From Prorocentrum cordatum (taxonomy: Eukaryota; Sar; Dinophyceae; Prorocentrales; Prorocentraceae): a stretch of DNA of 64,000 nucleotides. How positions within the stretch are numbered: the first letter of the stretch is position 1; each line of letters begins with the position of its first letter. A model generated the notes under the pieces. It worked only from the letters and a program-made list of their open reading frames with translations, had not been told where the DNA came from and searched no databases. The position numbers and the translations under genes were made by a program. Of this stretch, positions 10,201-19,400 are shown piece by piece. The stretch spans positions 100,001 through 164,000 of the forward strand of contig CAUYUJ010016308.1 in assembly GCA_963575745.1 (NCBI GenBank), written 5' to 3'.

Positions 10201-13200
10201 GCGCACCGTACTCTTGGTAATCGCCCCGTCGCAGAAGCCATTCAAGATGTTTCCTGAGGTCTGTGATATCTGCACCACTATGCTCGAGGCCTCCTCCGTT
10301 GTGGTGTTCTGCTGCTTTACGCCATAGAAGTAAGGATACGTCCATCATCAGCGCGTCCAGGATGTCGGTTGGGTCACCCTGCTCGCCGTGTAGGGGGAAC
10401 TTCCATTGGTTTCCTTCACTGTCCAGCCAGATGTCGGGCCCTCGTGAGTCCCATCCGATCTCCCACAATGTCAGGATGAGTGATGCCACAGGTCCACGCC
10501 TCTGTCGCCATCTTTTGTGTTCTGGCAGTCGGAGTAGTCGAAAGTATATTCTCGGCCATGCTCGTCTTACTTGCTCGCGGAGGTCGGGACTGTGGCTCCA
10601 GCAACTGAACCAATGGCTGAATTGGCCCTTCATGATCGTGTAGGCTGGGTCCGTACCTTCAACTGCTAAGTATGTAGTTAGACGACGCCCTGGCCATGGT
10701 CTTCTGAGCGCTTGTGCATATCGTCGCCGTGCGAGTTGGAGAGCTGTCGGAGCCATGCCGTGGAATGCCGTACCGTACTTTACTGATGCCACGGCTCCCT
10801 GCTGTGTGATTCCTGCTCGCTTGCGTACTCGTAGTCTTCGTAGTTTCCTGCCGACCGCTCCAAGCCGTCTTCTCACTCCTTTCCAGCGTGCTCCGTGAGT
10901 CGGTCTGGTGGAGGTGCCTCGTACAGCTCTGTCCGCGCCCAGATCTCGACCTTCGGTGTTGATCTTGATGGTCACGTTTGCCGTCTCGAGCTGCTTCTGA
11001 ATCTTCTTAGCGTCGTTGTAGCTTGTTGCTCGCAACGTAGTTTTATCTGCCAATTTTAGCCATTGTTCCCCCAGTGCCAGGAATAGTGCCTTTGTGCTCA
11101 CAACCGTGGCCGTGATGATCTGTCTTCTGCTGCCCACAATGCGTATACTGATATCGTCGAACCATGCCCGCGGGATAGGTCGAGGCAAGCACGTGGTGCC
11201 TGTGAGCTTTGCCATGGCTGCGTATACCACCGTCTTGGCCACGTTGTTCGCATGTCTGGAGCCTGCTAAAATCGATTTGTCGGGGAGGATCGGCTCCGAG
11301 AAGGCGCCATGGCATAGCAGGACTCTGGTAGCTGAATGTTGGAGCATCATGAGGTATAACGGCTTTGCTGGGAAGTTCATCTGCAATGCCGCGGGTACCA
11401 CTTTGTCGATTCTCAAGCTGTCGTAGAACTTTTCGATGTCTGCCAGCAGTACCGTTTCCCATATATCCAACGCGTCTGCGCACTCGTCCGTGATGAGTCT
11501 CCTGGGCGCTGCCCTCAAGCAGCTGTTGCCTGCGATTGCCGCATCCCGTTCTCTCTCGTGCTCTCGCGCCCATTGCCGTACTCTGTTTCTGTGCAGTAGC
11601 TCCCAGCACCGAAACAATTGAGGTAGCAATGCAAGTGCTCTATCTCCTTTGCTTGGTTTCGGCATAACCATCACCACTGAGAGTAACAACTCCCACGGCC
11701 AGGTAAGATCCCGCTCACATTGATTGAGGAGGCTGATAAGAGTCTGCTTCCCTGCGGTGGGTAATCTTCTCAGGTCCGTCGGGCAGATCATGTCCACTCC
11801 CTTTCCCTTGTCGGGTTCGCCTTTCAAGCACCTGATCAGGCCCTCGATGGTCCAGGGGTCGTGATCATCGTCTTCTCGCGCAGCTCGCCTGAGTTCTTTC
11901 AAGTAACCTTCATGCGAAGTATGTGGTACTTCTTCGCATGCCCATATCTTTTGAAAATCAACAGCTTTCTGGTCGACCATATCCTCCGGGCTGCATACGG
12001 TGCCGCATACAGTATGTATCTCATGCTCATGTCGAGGTGGCGGCTTAGCGATCCGATGCAGAACACCGATGGTCTTCTCTGCTTGCGCCAACCATAGGCT
12101 GTACTGCTTGCTGCTGTCCCGCATGTCTTGCTTGATGGCTATCCGCTTCTCGCGTGCTGCTTCTACTGCCATGCCCTGAAGTATGTCCAGTGGTACCTTT
12201 TCAAGCGCTGCCATACGCTCTGCCCATATCTGCTGGTGGAGCATGGCGGTGTATGAGGCTCCCTTCCCAACTGGTGGCAGTCCTTCCCGTACGAGGCGTC
12301 GTCCTGCGCTGGCTAGTGCTTCTTGTTGTTGGAGGCCTCGTCCGCGTTCCTGTAATTTGACAAGTGTGCTCAGCACTGTGTCGGCCCTGTTCCACCAATC
12401 TGTGCGATGTGCTGCGTATCGTGCTCGTCGGTCTCCTTTTTCTTCCAGCGGCGCTGTCTTGAATTCACACGGGTGTCCACGTCCGCAAAATACTGATCTG
12501 TCTGCCAAGTCCACTTTGTAAGCCGTGCAATAGAATTTCTCCAGAGTGCCGATGAACTGTTGATGTTGCCGTCCTAGTCGTTCGGCTCCGTTCGGGTCGG
12601 TCTTGTATGCTGCACTCTGCCTTGTGTACTCGGGGCCCGTGTCAGTTGACTCCAAGGCTTGTAGTTGTGCTGCCACTTCCCAAGTGTCGCCCATGATTGC
12701 GGTGTCCACCCCTGCTGCTTTGTCCGCGATCCGCTGCTCTATCGTCTGTGAGGTAGTCCCTTGGGTTTCCTTCGACAGGTCCGACGAGTTGGTCGTGGCT
12801 GCATTTGGGTCGTTCATGGTCTCATTCGCAGCCTTTTGTGTAGTATCCATCGCCACTGGTGTGTCCCAAGTCCCTTCGACATCCTCTGGGATGAGCACGT
12901 CGCTGTCCGAGCTGATAAGGTTCGCATCCAGGTCGTCGACGGGGCCTATGTCCTCGATGTCCATTTGTGCGACTTGTTTTGGGACTGATTCACTGGTCTC
13001 AACGTCTTCTATCGCTCCAGTCTGGGTTCGCTTCCACCCGTCTGGCCCAAGGGCTTCCCATCTCATCGTGTCGGTCTCGGCGGGTACGTCATCGGAGGGG
13101 ATGTCTGATTCGTCCAGGACTGGTAGCGCTGCTTTCTTCTTCTTCTTTGCTGTTTTGCTGTTGGGGTTGGTCTTCTTCGGCAGCTTGGGGTGGGGAAAAG

Positions 13201-13954
13201 CTTTCGGTATACATAATCTTCTGCATTCGTTCACTTGCACTGCTGCCTTTATTGCAATAACCAGCCCCACGTGTGGTTTCCAAGGAACATCGTGAACAGC
13301 GCGTATACCTCGAACAAGTCTCTGGCCTCCAGGGTTGACCAGGGCGTAGTCTATGTTCGAGGGGGTCGCGTCGCCTAGGGAGCACGTGTTCTGGCCCTCT
13401 GGCACTTGGACCACACCCGTTGCGCCCAGTGCCGTCGGCCACCCTGTCTTCTCAAGCGCGTCGAACTCGCAATTGAAGCCACCGCAGATGATCCACGGCA
13501 TGGAGGTAGCGTGGAGGAATGCCGCGAGCGAGGTCAACTTCCTGGCGTTTACCCCGTCGACGAGGGAGGCGCTCGGGTCTAAGTAGAGGGAGATGATGAG
13601 CAGCGAGGTGCCCTTCAAATGGAGCGTGACTGGCGTCCAGTCGATCATGTCTATGTCACACGGCCCTTGGTGAGTAGTCACACTCGAGGTCGTGCCTGCC
13701 CGTGCCATGTGGCGGAAAGAGGTAGCCTTCAGGTGGCCCTTGGTGATGACAGCTGTGCCACCGTGGGTCCCCTTCTGGCTCTTCTCGCTCTGCCTGGCTG
13801 CCGTGAAAACTGCTGAGAACCCAGATTTCTGCAGCTCGTATTCCACGTCATTGAGTTGTGCCTGTGCCAAGTGTGTTTCCTGAAGCGCATAAGCATCATA
13901 CGGTTGTCGAAGCCCGTCGCGTCGGATCCAACTCTTGGCCGTAGCCCCCCACGT
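7220..13954 (-). CDS. LINE ORF2: EEP endonuclease, reverse transcriptase, RNase H
   Basis: Would nick target DNA and copy the element RNA in the nucleus. Residues are numbered from the Leu codon at 13,868-13,870. Upstream in the same frame is TWGATAKSWIRRDGL and then ALQETHL, the nuclease LQET motif. EEP continues to about 210, with GGFN at 130-133 (usually GDFN) and SNIDY at 171-175. A Lys-rich stretch at 232-247 may be a nuclear signal. RT spans about 670-980: motif A LADIEKFYDS (809-818), motif B-like LAGSRHANN (868-876), motif C WFDD (903-906). A knuckle has C1249, C1251, H1259, C1265. RNase H spans about 1335-1490, with likely catalytic D1341, E1391, D1411 and D1484. A Cys cluster WKCTCC lies near 1587. 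The tail from about 1690 is repetitive and ends in a Ser run. No AUG precedes the nuclease motifs; TAA at 13,955-13,957 closes the frame upstream. Confidence 0.88.
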   Translation of the reverse strand, partial: TWGATAKSWIRRDGLRQPYDAYALQETHLAQAQLNDVEYELQKSGFSAVFTAARQSEKSQKGTHGGTAVITKGHLKATSFRHMARAGTTSSVTTHQGPCDIDMIDWTPVTLHLKGTSLLIISLYLDPSASLVDGVNARKLTSLAAFLHATSMPWIICGGFNCEFDALEKTGWPTALGATGVVQVPEGQNTCSLGDATPSNIDYALVNPGGQRLVRGIRAVHDVPWKPHVGLVIAIKAAVQVNECRRLCIPKAFPHPKLPKKTNPNSKTAKKKKKAALPVLDESDIPSDDVPAETDTMRWEALGPDGWKRTQTGAIEDVETSESVPKQVAQMDIEDIGPVDDLDANLISSDSDVLIPEDVEGTWDTPVAMDTTQKAANETMNDPNAATTNSSDLSKETQGTTSQTIEQRIADKAAGVDTAIMGDTWEVAAQLQALESTDTGPEYTRQSAAYKTDPNGAERLGRQHQQFIGTLEKFYCTAYKVDLADRSVFCGRGHPCEFKTAPLEEKGDRRARYAAHRTDWWNRADTVLSTLVKLQERGRGLQQQEALASAGRRLVREGLPPVGKGASYTAMLHQQIWAERMAALEKVPLDILQGMAVEAAREKRIAIKQDMRDSSKQYSLWLAQAEKTIGVLHRIAKPPPRHEHEIHTVCGTVCSPEDMVDQKAVDFQKIWACEEVPHTSHEGYLKELRRAAREDDDHDPWTIEGLIRCLKGEPDKGKGVDMICPTDLRRLPTAGKQTLISLLNQCERDLTWPWELLLSVVMVMPKPSKGDRALALLPQLFRCWELLHRNRVRQWAREHERERDAAIAGNSCLRAAPRRLITDECADALDIWETVLLADIEKFYDSLRIDKVVPAALQMNFPAKPLYLMMLQHSATRVLLCHGAFSEPILPDKSILAGSRHANNVAKTVVYAAMAKLTGTTCLPRPIPRAWFDDISIRIVGSRRQIITATVVSTKALFLALGEQWLKLADKTTLRATSYNDAKKIQKQLETANVTIKINTEGRDLGADRAVRGTSTRPTHGARWKGVRRRLGAVGRKLRRLRVRKRAGITQQGAVASVKYGTAFHGMAPTALQLARRRYAQALRRPWPGRRLTTYLAVEGTDPAYTIMKGQFSHWFSCWSHSPDLREQVRRAWPRIYFRLLRLPEHKRWRQRRGPVASLILTLWEIGWDSRGPDIWLDSEGNQWKFPLHGEQGDPTDILDALMMDVSLLLWRKAAEHHNGGGLEHSGADITDLRKHLEWLLRRGDYQEYGALLIATCAGTWARARKRACFGKGSAQCECGREETDYHRIWGQCDARTCDRAFDTTDRLKTRAEAGHEAVPAFWLRGITPRAWSVPPDCDTEEQANNMGECLQEGRITTEDGSPIVAYGDGSGGKNSADWRCRRCGWAWVRLRQQGDGYELAAGQFGPLPGRRQTNNRAELRALLSCLRSTAGALHFWTDSEVVYKGWHNRRFEKCGEVGTNGDLWQQIGQELEMRGGVESIQLHHINSHLSWEDAEAKGFPRHAWYGNSQADRFADAAAENHDIDSAQMGCYEWVNSTAALVRRRIIAATKDLIQRRPADGHEVRAQRSQQRQEANKQIRRRRDYLADGPPAPVGRRPPTTHRLIRPRKGKGWKCTCCEQKIDKHTPFQTLAKWFGGGCQGPPPKEGTELKQNGMTTHASHPLIFLRAEKRWFSTEYISDKMRSECKGKPTYNSLKYKLLNWLKKAAEEKSEGTVDERDADTEHAQLARSSGLGTCATQSTSPASQTLIRRHAAGPAPGGTHCSPAAERPLRVEGTDHLGSQNAASQMPSRRHAAGSASGGTHCSPAAQGPSRVEGIDHLGSQNAETTHSSRAAAERATRRRRSRTQLPDTRALLQQAIMMQIRSTRAIEEDEEPLLRIDEDPRPAHPPEPEPEAEANRGDSPSGTHTSGETSGESSGATTTRTRSASPTARAGPTPRAHAPLRVGPPPPGESTARPEGEPRLRAPPQDARGERAASGRGPGQGMNAQLARSSGLGTCSTQSTSPTARCRPRVAAASATGRRRSRLQLPDTNALLQQAIMMQIRSSRAIEEDEAPLLQAGEDPRPAHPPHHAPEAGAGRGGPPSGPPTSGVALEEGTGATTTRTASASPTARGRPTPRAHAPTRVGPLPPAEAAARQVGLPRLRAPPQDARGERAASGRGPCRRLRAPPPDALGERAGPRPAALERSPARGSAGPDSHLREAESPESSSSSSSSSSSSSSSFYCSAQMVSHSGSDLMERRRWMR
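7450..8560 (-). repeat. 540 bp tandem duplication inside the ORF2 tail
   Basis: Blocks recur at a spacing of 540 bp. CCGCCCTTTCTCCGCGCGC occurs near 7,490 and 8,030, and CTTCGTAT followed by TGCATCATGATGGCCTGC occurs near 7,820 and 8,360. The spacing is a multiple of three, so the protein tail is duplicated in frame: AQLARSSGLGTC, QAIMMQIRS.RAIEEDE and ASPTAR.PTPRAHAP each appear twice. Confidence 0.85.
8476..8710 (-). repeat. ~120 bp tandem duplication inside the ORF2 tail
   Basis: TTCTGACTCCCCAGGTGGTCG occurs near 8,482 and 8,606, followed each time by GGCTGCGGGCGAGCAGTGC and a CAGCAG/GGCGAC end. At protein level this duplicates RRHAAG..GGTHCSPAA and HLGSQNA. Confidence 0.85.
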
Positions 13955-14032
13955 TTATATTTTGGCGAAAAAGATCGTGCGGTCCAGGGGCTCGGCGTCG
14001 CCAACGGGTCGCCTGCCCCTCCGCGGTGGGCC

Positions 14033-15508
14033 CTAGTGCTGGCCTGAGCCAGCGCTTGTCCCACCGCTGCCGCCAGCTGCCGCCTCCGCCCTCCTGCGCT
14101 GCTCCAGGTAGGCGTCTGCTCCGTCGACGGGGATGTCGTCGGGCTCGCCTGCAGGTGCGGATGCTGCTGCTGGTGCTGGGGCCTCTGCTGGAGCTGCCTG
14201 CGCCTCCTTCGCCGTTTCATCTGAGCCCGCCTTCCGCTTCTTGTAGGCCTGGGTGATCGTGGCGCGCTCCTGCTGTGCTTTCTCTTTCGCCTGCTGCAAG
14301 TGGTCTTTCAGCTGGCCCCTGAAGGTTGATGCCGTCTGCCGAAGCTGCTCCAGGACTTGCTTCTTCGCTAATTCCACTTGCCGCTTTCCCTCTTCGTCCA
14401 TGTCCTCGTCGTACTGGAAGTGAGCCTCGACCTCGGCGATCTCGATCTCCGATGGCTGGATCAGCTCCGTGTCCGCGTTCAGCAGCTGGTCGAAGATGCT
14501 CTTCGGCTTCTCCTTGCCCTCCTGCTGGATCATCTCTATTTCCTTCTCCGCATTCAGGACGTCGTCCGCTCTGGCCGTGAGCAGCTCAGTTGCCTTCTTC
14601 GCCTTCTCGTCCGCTGACTGCTTTGCATCGAACGCCCATTTGTACTTTTTGTTCGCGTCCTCGAGTTTCCTTGCTGCTTCTGCCAACCGAAGTGCTCGGG
14701 ACTTAGGAACCTGCACTGGGGAACTCGCCGCTGCTTGAAGTGCCGTGGCCACACTCGTAAGCTGCTTGGCGATGCCGTCTTTGTTCTCGATCTGGAGGGT
14801 GTCCAGGGAGCTCGTCATCGTCTGCAAGGCCGTGGCGATCTGCGCGAAGCCCTGCTGGTCGTAGCCCGTGGCACCGTCCGAACCGCACTGCTTGTCCTTG
14901 TCCTTGTCTTTGCCCTTGCCCTTGCCATTGCCCGCGTTGCTGTCGCCCTTCGTCGTGTCACCCCTGGGCCTAGCAACTCGGCATCCGCAGGTGCACCAGT
15001 AGTCTCGCGACTCCATCTGAGATATCCACCACCACATTTTGCAATGTTTGCACGTCGTCCACTGGGTCGGTGCCACACTGCCGTGGTGGAGGTGCAGGAG
15101 GAGGCGTGCGTTCGCCAGCTGGAGCTCCTGGCGGGCCTGGCTCCTGCGCCTGCGGTGGCGCCTGTGCCAGGCGGGGGAGCGTGACCTCGTGGGTCCGCTC
15201 GGGCAGCGCGCCGTCGGCGCTGGGGGCTCTGCAATGGCACGGGCCGCGGCGGCCGCGGGGCAAAATGCTGCGGCGTCGCGCGGCCCGCTGCGGAGCCACC
15301 CAGGAGGAGGAGGAGGAGGAGGAGGAGGAGGAGGAGGAGGAGGAGGAGGAGGAGGCGGACACCTGCGCCCCTGTTCTTCGGGAGCGCCACCGAGGCTTAG
15401 TTCGAACACGTCCGCCTTGCACGGTGGGGAATCAGCGCCACCCTCCCTGATGCGTTTGCTCCCGCGGTGCTCGAGCGGGGCCGCGCGCGTTAAACCGATC
15501 ATGTGCAA
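14033..15508 (-). CDS. LINE ORF1: Pro-rich, Cys-cluster, coiled-coil protein
   Basis: A 491-codon frame directly upstream of ORF2 and in the same reading frame. In LINEs the first ORF usually makes an RNA-binding protein that packages the transcript. Here the sequence shows a polyproline run of about 20 residues after residue 50, encoded by a (CCT)n tract. A Cys cluster follows near residues 138-165 (CKHCKMWWW then WCTCGCRV), which may bind zinc. The C-terminal half is a long charged helix, roughly residues 245-430, with many Glu, Lys, Ala and Gln residues, consistent with a coiled coil. The last 60 residues are Ala/Pro/Gly-rich. The start is the first ATG of the frame. TAG at 14,033-14,035 ends it, 75 bp before the TAA that precedes ORF2. 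Identification rests on position and composition, not on a conserved domain. Confidence 0.72.
   Translation of the reverse strand: MHMIGLTRAAPLEHRGSKRIREGGADSPPCKADVFELSLGGAPEEQGRRCPPPPPPPPPPPPPPPPPPPGWLRSGPRDAAAFCPAAAAARAIAEPPAPTARCPSGPTRSRSPAWHRRHRRRRSQARQELQLANARLLLHLHHGSVAPTQWTTCKHCKMWWWISQMESRDYWCTCGCRVARPRGDTTKGDSNAGNGKGKGKDKDKDKQCGSDGATGYDQQGFAQIATALQTMTSSLDTLQIENKDGIAKQLTSVATALQAAASSPVQVPKSRALRLAEAARKLEDANKKYKWAFDAKQSADEKAKKATELLTARADDVLNAEKEIEMIQQEGKEKPKSIFDQLLNADTELIQPSEIEIAEVEAHFQYDEDMDEEGKRQVELAKKQVLEQLRQTASTFRGQLKDHLQQAKEKAQQERATITQAYKKRKAGSDETAKEAQAAPAEAPAPAAASAPAGEPDDIPVDGADAYLEQRRRAEAAAGGSGGTSAGSGQH
15299..15356 (+). repeat. (GGA)n microsatellite within ORF1
   Basis: About 18 GGA triplets on the plus strand, encoding the polyproline run of ORF1 on the minus strand. 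Confidence 0.9.
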
Positions 15509-16330
15509 CGAACCCGTTTGGCAATCTCCGGCTCCTGCACCTCCTCCTCTGAACCTGGGAGAACTTGCCTTGCGGAAAACGGATGCTGAACCCCATGGCA
15601 GTCCCTCAGGACCAGTTTTCGAATATTTTCCACCCGACCCCTACTCCCATTGGCGCGGCGTGGGCCCCAGTGGCCGATTTACCACCTAGATGTCGGGGGC
15701 GGCCAGGAGGGGGGTGACGAAGAGGGGGGGGGGGGGGTGTTATGGCTCGAGGCAAGTGCTGCGCACAACTCGCAGGGCTACACACGCCCGAACGCGATCG
15801 GATATCATAGAAGCCCGCTGACCGCCCGAATTTTCAGTCCAGAACAAGAGCCAGCCAGCCAGATTGCGGCCCAGTCGCAAGCAACGCGGATGCACGCCAG
15901 TCGCAAAGCAACCAGACGCGAGTCGCTACGAACTGAATTCAAAACGCGCGCGCGCAGGTCGATGAACGAGGCGTTATTCGACATGCCATCCAGCCGACCG
16001 AATCGTATCTTCGCAACCCCAGGGCCCATCATATTCCGAGCATTTCGTAGCCATGGCGGCGCGCGTTGCCAGATACCTGCCGCCGGGCACCAACTAGACC
16101 CAACGGTCCAGGCACTGGCAACAGGGCGCGGGCCAGGGGCCACGGCCTCTGGGCAACGGGGCGCGGGCATCGGTCCATGGGCCGCGGGCCATGAGCAACG
16201 GGCCGCGTGCCATGGGCCACGAAACGCACCAGGGGCCACGGGAAGAAGTAGGCAGCCCAAGAGTGGGTGGAGCGACAGGAAGGGGGGAAGCAGGACAGGG
16301 AAAACGGGATGGGGGCGGGGAGTGTTTTTT
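15509..16330. other. No gene recognised; upstream flank of the LINE
   Basis: If the LINE has a 5' untranslated region and internal promoter, they would lie at the left of this stretch, but no motif was identified. GGGCCCCAGTGGCCGATTTA near 15,662 recurs in similar form near 52,530. A GGGCAACGGGGCGCGGGC-type short repeat occurs at 16,110-16,220. Confidence 0.4.
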
Positions 16331-16475
16331 ATATGTATAATATCTATGTATATACCTATATAGATATATACATATATACATACATACATACATACATACA
16401 TACATACGTACATACATCCATACATACACACACATACATACATACATACATGCATACATACATACATACATACAT

Positions 16476-16519
<44 letters not shown>
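16331..16519. repeat. (CATA)n and (TA)n microsatellite
   Basis: ACATACAT repeats at about 16,365-16,485, then pure (AT)n at 16,487-16,517. Open frames here are artefacts (Tyr/Ile/His runs). Confidence 0.92.
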
Positions 16520-16569
16520 CGTGTGCGCGTCGGTGGACCGCGTGGCCTGGCCGTGTGTTTTCGCATAAC

Positions 16570-16849
16570 TCATGCCCACGCGAACCCCCGCTTGCGCGCA
16601 AAGGGTGGGTCGCAGGGTTCCGAGGCCTTCATTTCGGGGAAGTGGCTACGTTGGATTGCCTTTGCAGCAGAGCTGGCATCGGATTTTTGTGTGGTTTGGT
16701 GCCCTTGATGCCCACCTTCGGAACTGAAAATCGCAATCGCCCACAAGGTCAAACTGGCGGCGCAGATCATCTTCCATCTCGGTCAGCCATTTTCTCAAAA
16801 TTTCCCCTGAGGGGGCCCAGGGGCCAAGCGACCAACCGTCCAGGACCAC
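16570..16849 (-). pseudogene. Possible degraded coding fragment, unknown
   Basis: The minus strand reads EILRKWLTEMEDDLRRQ, then FDLVGDCDFQFRRWASR and KIRCQLCCKGNPT, then a stop. The composition is more natural than that of surrounding GC-driven frames and a small Cys cluster is present. I do not recognise a family. It may belong with the degraded minus-strand sequence at 17-19 kb. Confidence 0.3.
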
Positions 16850-17249
16850 TTGCTGCCCATTGGATGTTTCAGGCGGCCCACCCGCGCGGGGGGCATGGGC
16901 TCCCTGGCGGCGCGGGCCGCCGCAAGGCCACAGAGGCTGACGCCGCGGGCGGCGATCTGGACAGCCGCGCGCGGCCCACGCGGCACAGCCTGCAGCGCAG
17001 AAACGTCAGCGGTGCCGCTGGCCACTGCGCGCGAGACCACGAAAGAGTCGGGGCGCATGCTCGCGCCCGCGCGCCAGGAGAAAGTTGTGCAGGAAGGTGG
17101 CAGCGCTGCTGGCACCTCGCAGTTGATTCCACCTGCCGAGCTCTGAGCTTTTGGGCGCCATGCTGAACTCCCCCCCAAAAGCCTCGGCCTTCGGCGCCCT
17201 GAACTGTGGCCTCGAACATCCTCGGGGAGTTCGAGATCGCCCCCAGAAC

Positions 17250-19400
17250 GCACCTACCAAACACGAACATAGACTGCGACCCAAGGCCCCCCCCCCCACC
17301 CCCCCCCCGACAGAACAGCCGCGCCCATTGACGCGGCCAGGGCGCGCGCCCAAGCTGACGCCCTCAACTGCGCGAGCTTGTGCGTGACCCTCTTGCTACT
17401 GACGCGGTTTGCCGCTGCCGCCGCAGCGCCCGCGCTCGTCGTCAAGTCGTGCTCCCCCGCGCGATTGGCCCCGCTCGTGGCGGCACGGGCCCCGCGCGGA
17501 AGGTCGCGCTGAAGCCTTCCTCTGTAAACAAATCCCCTGCCCCCCCCCCCCCCCCCGAAGCTGGGCCTAGCGGAGGCGCTGTGTCAGCTGGCCCATCCAC
17601 GCGTCGGGGCCGATCGCAATGGGGCGCCAGTCGGTCCGCGAAGGACGGCGCGAGCTCTCTTCTGAGCAATCGTTGCACCGAGGCCCCTGCTGACTGCTGG
17701 CGGCGAAAGCTGGCCTCGATTAGTGCGTCGGTCTCGGCGGCGGCAACAGAGCAGTGCCGGCGCGCGCACCGGCAGGGGCGCCCTCGAAACCAAATCTGCA
17801 TCATCCAGCGGCGTGCCTCGCCGAGCTCATCGGATAGCCTCCGCAACTCCAATTCGAACGTCGCAGGGGCGAGCTCGCTGCCCGATCTGGCGGAACCGCC
17901 CGCGGAAGCAAGCCCTGCCCCAGGGTCGGTCTGACTGCGACTTCCTGAATGCATCATTTGCGATCTGCCGCCTGGCATCGACGAGGTCGCGCCCTTGCCC
18001 GCCCGCCACGTGCCGCGCGACTTCTAGGCGCGGCGGGTCCGAGAGCTCTCTGAGAACGACTGGCCCGCAAGGCTCCTTGCTATTGATCGAAGATTCGCTC
18101 TCGTCGGGCAGGCGTGGCCTGGTCGCGCCCGCGCGGCATTCACGAGCCTGAGCACTTGGGCGAGCGGCGAGCCCTTGCAGCTGATGCCGTGACGATGCTG
18201 AGGAATAGATTGGCTGGCTCTCGCGTCTGGTTACCTCGTCATTGTGCTGCCTTAGCCCGACAAACCATCGGCGCGCTGCGCGCCGGCCGCTCCTGCTTCG
18301 CCTCCGCGCATCATGGCAGAGCCCATGTCGCCAGCTGCCACTCATGGCATGCCAAGCGCCCCCCATGACGCGGGGCTCCCTCGCGGCGCCGGACGGACAA
18401 CTGACCCTGCCCCGTAAGCGGAATCAGCACAGGCGCTCGGCGGAGTGGCCGACAAATGCGAATCCAAGGCTACGACGTCGCAAGCCCAGCCGTTCCTCCG
18501 CACTTCCACTCTCGCTGCCTTTGGCCAGCTTGGCCGTGGCGTCAGCCACGATCGATGGCTGCCTCTTGGGCTTGGTTGGCCCGGATTGGCGGTTGCTCTG
18601 GTCGAGATTCGGCCTCTGCGGGTCCTGGGGGGGGGAGGAGATGCTGCTGGCTTACTTACTGTGAGGCTGCAGGACGAGTGTCTGCGTTGGCGGCTTCCTG
18701 TGCTGCTGCTGACGCGCTGGGGCTGGGGCCCGCCGATGCCGCTGCAGCCCTGAAACTAGCTGTTTCGCCACTGGGTGGGTGCTTCGACGTGATCCTCCCT
18801 CGCACAATGGCGTGCTCCTGCGTGATGGCTGACACCTTGTCCTTTAGCTCTCGAATGCACGCCTTAGTACCCTCCGCAAACCTGTGTTGGATGGCTTCCT
18901 TCCTCGGCGGAAGCTCAGTCTTGCCCGTTTCTGTGACGACCTCGCCCAGCTCACCCAGACCGAGAAATCAGCCATCATCCAAGGCGAGCTCTTGCCCGTC
19001 CAGCCATGCCACTAGGTCGACGACAAGCTTGGCCAACCGACGAGACATCACCTTCAGCATGGCCAACCGACGAGACACCACCTTCAACTGAGTGTATCGA
19101 ATTCGTGACAGCTGACAGGTATATGGCCCTGGCAACGCCCAGTTCAATCGAACACGATTCTACTTCAGCCGCAAGTGCTGCTGCTCGAGCCGCTCGCACC
19201 GCTCGGGAGCTTCGCGTAGGGCAACGTCAGCCCGATAAAGTGTCTGACTTGCTTGCCCGAGTGGCATGATGGCCTCCTGCTGCTGTTCTTGACGTCCTCG
19301 GAATGCTGCTTGTATGTGTTGGCTGCATCGGTCTCCTGCTGCTGACAGCAGGGGGACGAAGGCCGTCACTGGCTGCTTTTCCGTTGGGGTTTCGGGCTCC
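17250..19400 (-). pseudogene. Degraded minus-strand coding region, ORF1-like coiled-coil traces
   Basis: Protein-like stretches appear on the minus strand in changing frames. Around 19,160-19,370 is AFRGRQEQQQEAIMPLG and LREAPERCERLEQQH. Around 18,800-19,060 is VVSRRLAMLKVMSRRLAKL, then RKEAIQHRFAEGTKACI and ELKDKVSAITQEH. Around 17,800-17,870 is FELELRRLSDELGEARRW. These are charged, helical sequences like those of LINE ORF1 proteins. Stops and frameshifts break the region, so it is not an intact gene. It could instead be a decayed host gene. A 25 bp GGCCAACCGACGAGACA(T/C)CACCTTCA duplication lies at 19,032-19,087. Confidence 0.35.

Larger units (their letters stand above)
7220..15508 (-). 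mobile_element. LINE-type (non-LTR) retrotransposon, two ORFs
   Basis: A minus-strand element consisting of ORF1 (14,033-15,508) and ORF2 (7,220-13,954). There are no long terminal repeats. ORF2 carries an EEP nuclease, an RT and an RNase H, the set found in LINEs of the I/R1-like group and common in dinoflagellate genomes. Limits given are those of the coding part; untranslated ends, target-site duplications and a poly-A tail were not identified. The region 3' of ORF2 is microsatellite. Confidence 0.85.
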
